Position numbers and translations under genes: made by a program. A stretch of DNA of 64,000 nt from Arcuatula senhousia (lineage: Eukaryota; Mollusca; Bivalvia; Mytilida; Mytilidae). Numbering within the stretch: the first letter of the stretch is position 1; the number at the start of each line of letters is the position of its first letter. The notes under the pieces are model-generated. The model saw only the letters and a program-made list of their open reading frames with translations, was not told the origin of the DNA and did no database searches. Shown piece after piece: positions 10,601 to 22,600 of the stretch. Location: contig CAXARO010001020.1 of assembly GCA_963971305.1 (NCBI GenBank), forward strand, positions 1-64,000, read 5' to 3'.

Positions 10601-13600
10601 AGAAACGGCCATTTAAAAATCACAATGGAAAGTCAGCAGTCTTCAATATGACCATAGGTCACTGCTCGCTGTCTTGCATTGGCCCAAGACTAAAAATACA
10701 ATACATAAGATTCAAACAAAGGGGCTATCTGAAAACAAAGGGGCTATCTGACAGCTTTGACAAAATGGAGACTTTTGTAGAGCTTTTTAAGCTGAAGAAG
10801 GAAAGCTGTACCAGATTTTCTCTATGTTGCGTATTTTGATTTATAAGCTAATTTTGGATATGTCTTCTTTTAGTTTTATCTTCCAAATATACTTACTTAT
10901 TCGAATGCTGGTTGATGATAGGTTACTCTTGAAATTATGCATATACTACATTACCTCTTTTCGTATATAGTGGGTTAATTCCCATTTGCAGAGTTATCTA
11001 CTCTTTCCAGAAGGTATTTTATACTAGTTACTGTGGGGAAATATAAGCTTTTCTGCATTTATTTTTTTTATTTTGTCAAAAGATTTCTAAAAGTTAAATA
11101 TAATGATTTTCAAAAAGATATTTAACATGTTTTGACGAACAGGGACCGCTAGGCCCTTTGAATAATTTAGAAAAAATAAAAAAAACTTTATTTTCCCCAT
11201 TCATTACAATGTAATATACCTACTGTAATGGAGGACAACTATTGCAAATGGGAGATAACTCACTATTTACGAAAATAGGGGATAACAAGCAATTGTTTTT
11301 TACAACCGCTTTCGTATTATGTATATTATTTCTTCTGACTTACCTACAGTCGTGGTAGCTAAAAATAAGGAAAAAATTCACATTTTTTTACTCTATAAGA
11401 GAAATACTATTTTTATTATAAAATAGTATCATGATTTATATTCATTAAGTTAAGCTTACACACAATGAACAATAAGGAAAAAAAGTTTGTCAAAATTAAC
11501 AAGCAACAAAAAATGTGCCTTCACACACACACAAAACCCATCTAAGGTAATTTATAGTGCTCTTGTGCAATGGGGAACTAGCAAATGGTGTATCATTTGT
11601 GTATTGAAATATAAGTCCATAAAAAATAAACCAGTTATTATTCAAGAATAGCGATCACAATATTACGAGGTACAAAACATAAAAAAGGGTTCTCTCGGAT
11701 TTCCAAACTGTCTTCTTAACAAAATATCTGTGCTTATTCAATTTACACTAAGAAATTTGACATTTGAATAATACCTTAATTTCTTGAGTTGTTTTGATAG
11801 GTTAGTAAATGAAATCAAAGATGAAAAACAAAAGAAAATTTACATAAAACTACTTGATTAAAATGTCCAGTAATTCACAGTACAACCGTAATATGAACCT
11901 TTTTCTGCTTGTTGATATTTATGTTGGTCAGTTCATGCCTAATGAAAGTTACGTAACTATGTTTGATTTTGTAAACTACGTTACCTTGTGTTACATGCGT
12001 TACTCTCGAAAACGGTTGTTGTGAAGATAACAACTTTATAGAGTTGTTCGGGCTTGCTCCTATTGAGTGAAGCACCATGGCCGATGATTGAAGAAAACCA
12101 AAATTACATTGAACAGACTCGCAACAGTATCCAGGTAATCGTACTAATTGACAACCAGTTGGAATGTTGTCAAATTTTGGACATCTTTAAATAAACAATG
12201 ATATATGAATTGGTAATTATTGATATGTTGACAACATTGACAACCAATGGACTCCGAAATTAGGATAGTCGAATCCTCGTTACAAAACCAAAAGATTTTC
12301 TGGGACATTTTGAGATCTAGAACCCCCATTCGGGTATCTATAAGGGCCCTTTCTAGTTATTCAAGATATTTTTTGCTAAAATGTTAGTTATTGTGTAGGC
12401 AGGTAACATCCAGTCGAATCAAACAGAAAATTGTTATTTACACCGTAGGTAAAGTGGTTGTTCGATAAGAACTTAAATTACCACAGACAGTGACAATGGT
12501 AGATTTAAAAGAAACAAGTCAAAAAAGGGACAGGAATGCTCCGATTATTGAACCGTACACTGAAGTTTGGGTCGAGATTCATGCACAAAATCGTAACGAA
12601 AAAAGTAGGCTCGAATAAGATAAAATATTCATTTTTTTTTCATTTTACTTACAACTCGTTGCATCTGTAGTATCCATATAATGCATTTTCACAAACACAT
12701 TGAACCCCACAAGATGTGTTCCAGCTCTCTCCATGGTTGTATGTCTTTCCATAATGTGCACATTTTGCTTTAAATTAATGAATAAACAAAATGTTTATGA
12801 TTTATGTATTTGATCAACAAAAATTATTTACATATACAAATCTTATAACTAATGTCAAGTTTATCAAAACTATTATGTGTTGTTTATTTAAAAAAAAATG
12901 TTAAAATGTTGCAATACTTCGAAATCCACAATCCCTTCATCAAACTAAAGATTTGAATTTGTTATTTGTAAATTTCTTAGTAATAATCGGTTATTCTAAA
13001 CAAACTGATTCACATGTTGCTTGTTTAAAAATAACTGATTCTACGTGTTTTGACACAAACAGCACGATTCTACTACGCCCTTACATATTGTGGACGCCGC
13101 GTAGAGTGCAGTAAAAGCGCGGATGGTGTGACGGGGTCCGGTTAAGGGGTCTTGAATCCTATAGTTGCGTCATTAACAAGTTTTCAATTGATTCAAAATC
13201 TCCGTTATTTGGCTAGAACTTAGTCCATTGAGGAAGTCCCGTAAGAATATAATATGAATTTCGAACCGCCTTATAGTACTTTCCAAATTCGCGTAATAGG
13301 ATCTTTTGTCAATTACCGTTATTTCTATACTTACAAATATTTCTATTTTCACTGGGGCTGGGTTCATCTGTAAATCAAATAGCATTTGGTTATCATATAT
13401 TCTGAATGAACTTTTGCATTTTAGGTGCATTAATTGATTAACCAGTTTTACTTCTTTTCTTGCAATTCAAAATTTACTCTTCAAGATTGCAGTTTGGTTG
13501 AATTTTGTATGCTGCTAATATCTGGATATGTAATATTTCGTGTGGCTTTTTCTGAATTGCTATTTAAAATTGTTTTAAACACCAGATTTCTTTCCTTATA

Positions 13601-16600
13601 TTGGTCGATATCCTAGGTGCTGGATTTGGCTTCTCTGTTCGAACCGTTTGGCTTTGTGTACTTTTTATTCAATCCTATTGTTTTTTTTTTATCTTCCAAT
13701 GTTTTGATTCAAATGCTGCTGACGAGAGGTTACTCCTTGAAATATCGATATACAGCATAGCCAAATTAACCATTTTTATAGCCGTTTTGGTATTTGAATC
13801 TCGACATTCGTTTGCCAAGTGGGTACTGTTCATTGTCACGGCCACCAATGACCGTAAGACAAACCCGGGTCATGAGAGGAAATTCGTTTGGAGAAGTTTC
13901 CTGTAATGATTTTGGAGAGGAGTTTTCTAGACGTGTGGTTTTATTTTTCATGTTTATATCATTAATCATCGTTCTTTGACATATCGGAGAATGAAGTCAG
14001 CTGTTGCTATGGCTAGAGTTACTCAAACAATTTATTTCATGACAATATATCACTGCAGATCGTTACAATTAAATTTTTGTGTGGACGTGTCTTAGATTTT
14101 ACATCCTTCGCCAATCAGTCCAAAAAAAATAAAATGTGAAAATTTTCAGCAACATATTACTTTTAAATACTATATTAATTCTTACAGCTGATTACATTCA
14201 CTTATTTACTAAATAAGGCTTTGAATGACAATGAAACTGTAAAAATCTAGCATCACCTATCATTAATTGGAAGTTCTCCAAACGAATTTCCTCGCATGAC
14301 TAAAATTTGTTATAGGACAACTATGACCTTTATTGTAAATGTCGAAGAATCATCATATACTGTAAAAGTGGCATTGTGTATGTCAGCGTTTCATCGTATA
14401 ATGTCAAACAATGTATCATTTTTATCATAAGGCAGCTATCAGTCAGATATCTTAATATGAAAAACCATGACCTTGGAAATGATGATTTTTTCATGACATT
14501 TCCCCTTTTTTCAGGGAACACTAGTTGTGTCCAATTTGTTTATAAATGTTTGAACTGTCTGTTCCTGTTTTATGTAGATACCGATTCCAAACTCAATTTA
14601 GTTACTTCTTTTTGTCATCTGACAGATTTGTTGTCGTCTGAAATAACGAAAATGGCAAAAACCAACAAAATCAGTGGTAAGAATGGTGCACTAGAATGTC
14701 ATTTTCCTCTTTATTTTACCAATTTCTTACAAAACCAAGTCGACAAAGATTGAAAGCGAAAAGTCATAGAAAATCATGACTTTCAAAAACTATGATTTTT
14801 CATCACTATCAAATGTCATGAAATTTCATAACTCTGTAACATTTAGAAGTCATGGATTTCTATCGCAAAAAGTAATTGAATGAACATTGATTTCCATGAC
14901 GTTGTTCAAGAAAATGTATGAAGTCATGGTATTTCATGACAATTATTTTTTTTTTAAATGTCATGAAAAATAATTATTTTCAATGGTCATGGTTTTTCAT
15001 AAGATATCTGACATTCTATGGCGTTCGAACATACATTAATTTTATCAAAGAAATCCAGATATAATGTGAGAAATCTTTACAAATACATATTATGCACATG
15101 TGCACGAAACTTACCACATAAGTTGCAGAATTTTATGCAGCGTTCATATGCCCATGGTTTGTACTTTTGGCAAAGATCTGCTTGACTAGTACTAGAACTT
15201 ACATATTCGTGACAATTGTCAATTTTATCTTCACATTTTGGTTTTACTCTTACTAAAATAAATAGATAAAAACGTTTAATATTAAAATAGTAGTTTTAAG
15301 ATATATCTGGTATATTATTTGAAAATATTTTACAGACATTATTCACATAAAATCTTATTATGAAGTGAACCATTGAGGGGTCATTTTGTATTCTTTTTCC
15401 ATAGCAACGAGTTGGATTAGAAAAGGAGACAAGTTTTAAGAATATAATATAAATTATAAAACTCAAGTAACCTTAAGGATGGTCACTGATTTCAGTCTGA
15501 TTTCGGAACTCCTCTAGACTTTGCCTTTAAATATAGAAGATTTTTTTGCAAACTGACCCCTACTTTTTATGATATTTTCTGATTATATAGACCTTAACAA
15601 CTAACTGTATAAAATTTCTTGAAATTCTTAATACAACTTCGTGGTTTTTAAGGCCAAAAACGTCACAATGTTAAAGTTATGTAAAATCTAGAGGAGTCTG
15701 ATTTCCCGCCAAATTTTTACATCATTTATCTCGAAAACAAGCACACGGACCTATCAATTTCTTTTTGCTATTTGATTAAGTAAACGCTTATCTATCATTT
15801 CCACCACATATCATAAAATCTTTGATATAAAAAAGTTCAGGAGTGACCATCCTTAAAGTGCGATAACAAATGTGCACTTTTTCGTCCCCAGAAAGACCGG
15901 CGACGGGACCTATGGGGAAATTGAATTTCTCCGCGGAAGTCCCGGCCGCGGGTGTTGTCGGGGAAATAAATTTCTTCGCGGAAGTCACGGCCGCGGGTGT
16001 TGTCGGGGAAATAAATTTCTGCGCGGAAGTCCCGGCCGGGGTGTTGTCGGGGAAATAAAGTGCAGGAACGAATTCATGTAACTGATGAACACGTCTCAAT
16101 GAAGCCCAAACAACGAAAGCCGGTTATATATCATCCTTCTTTAATTATTTTTTGGATGTTTGCTACTTTTATTGATAATTAAAAGGTTTTAAATTTTATG
16201 CCTTAGATGAAAAGATTAAATGTTAAGGGATTTAATTTCAAACTAAAAAAATCATGAGAAGTGATTTTTTGTGGGAAAATTTTTTTGCATTGATAAGTTG
16301 TAGAAATGAAACGCATAAAGTTAACTTTACCATATACACAATAGAACCATAACAAGTTATGACAAGCCGGCAACCAGCTACCTACTATTTAGATATATTA
16401 GAGATTAAAACCAGCATACACATATGAATAATTGTTTTGTACAGGCGAGGAGTAAATAGGTTTAAGTGTAATAAGGCAAATTGGCATTCTATTATAAATG
16501 AAGATGTATGTATACTTAGTTCATGTCCGGTAATTGATCCATATCCTGTGAAATTGCCAACTATCCTTTCAAAGAAACATCGAGGTTCTTCGCAGCCAGC

Positions 16601-19600
16601 AGAATTTGGGACTAAAGTGCACTCGTTCGGTAGAGGTGTAGGATATGAAGCACAACTACAAATTTAAATAAAAATTATGTCTGTTGAAAATTTCCAGATT
16701 TCGTTAAACAGGAATCAAACGACAAAAAAACACCATTACCCAATGATGCTACAAATCAAATATCAAGAGACTCGTATAAGAAGTTACCGATAAAATTGTT
16801 TCTATAAAATTGTCATCCCCCGCCCTTGCCTCCGCCTGATGTTCACAGTTTAGAACCCAGATATCACTTACTGGAATCCGCGCATTTACAGCGAAAAACT
16901 CTATTTTTCAATACTAGTAAACGTCGTATTTCCCGTTTAAAAATAATATACTTTTTACACAGAATACAACAATGCTGAAATGGTTCTATGGCTTTTTGTT
17001 TTTACAATATAAATAATAATTTGTTTACTCGAAACTTTGAAATGATCTATTATTTTTTTTAATGTGTCACTTTCCCTGAACAAATCCATTTCAGAATTAA
17101 AATGGATATTTCCACAATGCCATTAAATGCAAAAATCTGACTAATCACACTTTTCCTAGGACAACACTCACTTTCCTCAGACAACGAGAAAATGAAATCT
17201 TGAACAGTGCTTTACCATAAAGCTTTAAAAACGTACATTTCTATGCATCTGTATTCTCCAATTGCTGCATTCAAACAGGTACAGCGATAGTCAGTTCCAT
17301 CAGTCCAGGTTTGATCTTGACGATATGTCTTTTGTTTATACTGACATGCATCTTATAGAGAGATTAAAAGACAAATTAAGAATGCTACATGTAAGATTTT
17401 TAGAAAATTTCGATCGTGGTAAGGCAAGGTGACCCTTTAATATATACGCTATTACTAATCTTTTTACCATGATTTTGAGTATTGACTGTTTTAGATTTGC
17501 AATAAAACAGATGAATAAAGGAATAAATCCATGAAAATATGAAAATAAAATAAACAAATAAATATGATAACTAGAGGTTTTATTTCTTTTGATATTTGTG
17601 CCTTAAACACTCAAAGGATTTTTAAAGTTATTTTCCGAATGGTATTTAATCAGCATTTATTTATTTATAGTTTAACCAAAAAATAAATAAAAAATAATCA
17701 TCATTATGATTTTTTATATGTACATTATATATCATTTTACCTGATCCATCTGTATTTTGACCCTTGTCTTGTCCAATGAATGAGTTTTGGCTCTTTTTAA
17801 AGTTGCAAACGGGCTCTTTACAGCAAGTTTTTTGTTTTGTAACTAGTTTACACTCAGAAGGTAAATTATAGTAGATTGGACATCTAAAAAATACCAAGTG
17901 CGCCAAATATATCAATTAATTTATTTAAAAGTATTAACTGTAATATTTTTTTTTTGGTTTAAAGAAGCAATGAACTAAAGTTTAAATGATTCACATTTTG
18001 ATCCGCTTCGCGGATTATTCAATGTGCACCATGAAAAATTTAGTTTATGGTTTAATTAACCACAAAATTATGACAGCTAATTCTTAAAAGAATAAAAAAA
18101 CTACAGCGACTGTAAATGTATCAAAACTTTTTGAATCTTCCTAAACATAAACTTTTGATTTAAATAGAACTTTTTTTTCGAAATCCATGATTACTTCAAT
18201 TGGCTTCAGCCTTGACAGTACTTTGAAATTAAAGGGGTACCCAACAAATTAAGCTGTAATAAACTCTAGCGTAAGATTTTCTTAAAATGTACAAATGTGT
18301 ACTTAAATAAGATACATTTAACTGCTATTTCCTAAGATAACTGAACCATAGGTTTCTTCGGATTTTTTTTTTGAATAAATAGTAGTTCCAACATTCCATA
18401 GTTTGAATACTAAGAGCTTGATTTCTTTGAATCTATGTTAGCTGATATTTTACTCATTAAAAAGTAACAAAGCCTATTGTTAAACAGACTCAAAACTTTA
18501 TCCCAATAGCTCTATGTAAAGTAAAGTACTATGATGATAAATAAAATTATGTTTCAACAAACATACTGGTTTTTACATTTATATGTTCCCGTCTGTCCGT
18601 CCGTACACTGGCAAGTATAATCACAGCCGTCTGTCCATGTGTCTCCAGTGTTGTAAGATTTTTCTTTATATCGACAAGAGCCATCTGAAAAAGTAACAAT
18701 AGTTTTAATCCCCTCACAGAAAAGCCGGAGGTAATGAGGTTTTGCACTAAATTCGGCCGACCAACTATCCGTTGGTCTATTCACCTGTCTGTCACAAATC
18801 AGTTTCCGCACATTTTACCACAAGCATTTACACATTGACATGACTTTTTTTCAGTAATTGAGGGAACTAATGGTCGCTGATATTTTAGTTTATACTTAGT
18901 TCTGCTCTATAATTTGTTAAATGGTTATGTCCCTCGAAATTTGAAAACTCATTGAAATCTCAAGTTTTGTACTTTTTCCGACTACCTATACCGTTAGGTA
19001 TGTTATGCTACCGTGATGAGTTATATATTAAGGTAACATTTCGATCCCTTCGGCCTTTTATTTTATCATTGGCCAAACGACAACAAATACTACCAGAAAG
19101 CTTGCATGAAAGTTTTTTTCTTACCACTGTTATTGACCATAAACTTTTAAACTATATTTTTGTATTTGGGGCTTTTAGTTGCATTGTTATTTTATTATTA
19201 ACACTTTCATAAATTCGTAGATTATTCAATAGTGGTCAGCTGGTTACTGTAAAAGGGAATAATTTCGCGCGGTTTATAATTTAAATTTCGCGTTTTCAGT
19301 ACCAAATGCATTCGCGAGGTTTTAGTTTCGCGTTTTATTAGATCATGAAATATTTGGTCCTTCTAAATGTAATTAGCGAAAATAAACCCCTCGCGAAAAT
19401 TTCCCCTTTTACAGTATTTTTTCTTAACCAGAGTAAGCACATGTAACAGTTGACATATACTAGGCAGGTAGCTGACCATAAAGCTATTAAGAATAGTTTG
19501 ACAAGCTGCATATAGGGGGGTTTCATAAACACACTGCTGCATCGGTAATTGACTACTACAAATTATCCAAAAGTGTGGAATTTTGAACCAAAAACCTAAG

Positions 19601-22600
19601 TATTAAGTCTCATTTTAAAATCTTAGTAGGAAATTTGTTGGTTTGTGTGAACCAAAGACAATTAATTGGTTCATTTCTTATTTGTGGAATATTATTTCAG
19701 CGTTGGTAGAAAAAGCCTTTCCGGTGAGCTATTTGGAAAATTTAAACTGGTTATAAACTATTAGTTTTATAAATTACTTACGAAAACCTTCTGTTTCTGA
19801 AAATATAGAGACGGTACTTGTTTAACATCTTTGATCAAAACATCAAAGTTAACACTTATGTTTTAGTCGAAGTAAATAGATACAGTATTTTGCAGAAGGA
19901 TAAAGATTCTGCTTCTGAAATTTAACTATATGTGCATGTTTGCCCATCTCCTGAAATGATATAAGACATAAGGACCAAATTTTCCTCTTAAATTAAATTT
20001 GAAGTATCAGTTTATACAATTAAAAAGCAAAAAGAAAAAACATGGAAATTATACCGGGAAATTTTAAATCGCAATGGTCCTGACTTGGTACAGACTTTTG
20101 AAATGAAATGGTTGGTTCAACCAGGTTTCATGACGCACCAAACCTTCCTCTTCCATTGCGATCTTAGGGACCGGTAGTAACTCACAACGCAACACAGTTG
20201 TGAATACATAATAAGAATATGATATGGTTATCTCAGTACAACCATCAGCAAAACACTAATCAAAACAAACACTAACCAATACGTTCAACTTAATTTTGAA
20301 TTTTCCCACCAGTGGCTGATAACGAAGGAAGAATTTTTTATGCATTTTCTTGCAACCTTGGCCTATACTAAATTTCTAAAAATACTAAACACTTTGAGAG
20401 TTCAGTAAATCTAGTAGTTGTCAAGTAGGAGTTGTCCGTTTAAGTAGTGAAATGTCCTTCTAGTGTATAGAAATCATTTGATCAGATAAATTTACTTGTC
20501 AACTCTTATTTACTCTTAACAATTTAATTGATTGATGCTGTGAAGAGTTTAAGTTCAATTTTAAGTAGTTAATCGTCAAGGCCAATTTCTTAGTGTCTAG
20601 TGAGTTTTCTCTTGATTTAACTGGACATGATCTTAACTTAGTTGACTGCAAGTAAATCATAATGAAGTATTTTCTGTCTGTTCCAGTAGTGAAGTGTTCT
20701 TTTTAAGGTTATGTTGTTTTGAAGAGGCCATAACATATAATTATTAAGAATCAAACATTTTTAATTTGTGCTCCAGTAAACTGAACATTTGCAGTATAGT
20801 TCTATGGTCACCTGCGCTTATAACTATACTTTTTTTCTTTGAAATGTTACTGTCTGTTTTAAATGCTACTTTTTAAGAAAAGGGTGGCACATCTATAGCA
20901 AATACAAAACAAAATAATTTAAATAGAATTACGAAGAGCAAAACGATTTAACTTTGTTATGTGGAATTGTTCCTAACTAAGAATAGTCTTAGATGTACAT
21001 ACCACAATGGCCACAAAATCTTTTGCAATGGTCTGAACTCCATTCCCCATAGTTTTCACAAGTATTGATGTCATATTCATGACAATTATTTTTAGTATCT
21101 CGACAGGGAGGCGCTGGTGTTGTGAAAAGGGCTACAACAATATAAAAAAAGTTAGTACAGGCAATTTAAATCAAAATGACTTATGTTTAACACATGGATT
21201 CGAATGACGTTTACTGGAGACAGTATTTTTTTAGTGTTTATGGTATTTGTCGGACAGAGAAAGGGTAAAAAGTTCGTCAGTTTTATCGGCAGGTTTTAAC
21301 AACAGCCTTGTGATATGTGGTTTACAGCACCAGCCCATCAGAAAACAAAGCATTTGAAATGATAATAAAAGTATCGAATAATATTCGCAAAATACTTTGT
21401 CTTCAGCTCATCCATGTTGTAAGTAGAAAAGATCAAGTGCTCTGTCCCTGTTTGGGTGTATCAATATGGCCCGAGTACGGAAGGGTACAGCTGTACTTGC
21501 TGTTATACACTGTGTTACAATATTGCCCTAGTACGGAAGCGTACAGCTGTGTTAGCTTGTATACACTGTGTAACAATATTGCCCTAGTACGACAGGGTAC
21601 AGCTGTACTAGCTATTATACACTGTGTTACAATATTGGATTAGTACGAAAAGGTACAGCTGTGTTAGCTGGTATACACTGTGTTACAATATTGCCCTAAA
21701 ACGGCAGGGTACATCTGTACTAGCTGTTATACACCGTGTTACAATATTGCCCTAGTACGGAATGGTACAGTTGTGCTAGCTGTTATGACCCAGTATTGTC
21801 ATATCTAATCTGAATTATTTTTGTATGCATACTTATATGTTCTACTATAAGCTTTTAATATCGGTCTTTTGACTCTTTTTTTTTTAATATATTTTTTTTC
21901 TTTAGATATAACAACTTGTTTGTGTCTTGATGATGGCTGCATTATCGCCGACAGGATATTAAGCAAGTAAAAATCAATCAATCGACCATACTTATAACTT
22001 GAATCAACAATTCAATGTATTTTTTTTTATTATACTCAGCAACACAAATAACGCACGGCTTCTTTCCTTCCATGATTCTTTTAAAATTTTGAATATTTTA
22101 TATATTATGTTATGCTAAATGATAAATCAAAGCAAACTAAATAAGAACAAAGCCATTATTTCTGAAATTGGCACCAGTGCTTTTACGGCATGAATTTTTG
22201 ATAGAGAAGTTGAAAAAAGAACCAAAGTCTTAGATTGATCAATTCAAAAATGCGTGTTTCTTAAGAGTTTGGTCAGTTTTTGTAAAAAAAAATAAGCTTT
22301 TAATTTTCGGTAAAAAAATTCATTTTTTAGAAATTTTAAAACGAGAATTCAGAATTTTTCGAAATTGGCAGAGATTGGTGTTAAAGACCCCGACGACGAC
22401 TTTAAGAGATATTTGCTATTAAACTTTTGAGTCAAAGGAAATGAATGAAAATGGTGCGTTTCTTTTGTGTTGTTTAGTATAGTTTTATAAGTTTAAACAA
22501 ATTTATCCTTGATTAAGAAACAACTTTTATGCTTCTATCAATCTCTCTCCAGTTTGCAGTTTGCGAGTGCGGTCTTTGCAGTGGCCCCCACTGACCCAAC

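Noticed and set aside
13700..13770. CTGACGAG...TTGAAAT in repeat R2 (and CTGATGAG at 43790) as a further hammerhead ribozyme
   Set aside because: The base before GAAA is not the required C, stem II does not close next to CUGAUGA, and no stem III with a cleavage triplet follows.
15788..16099. Open frame with TSA.KFISPTTPAA repeats as a short repetitive protein
   Set aside because: A 45-bp minisatellite gives open frames on both strands; no signal peptide, splice context or homology.
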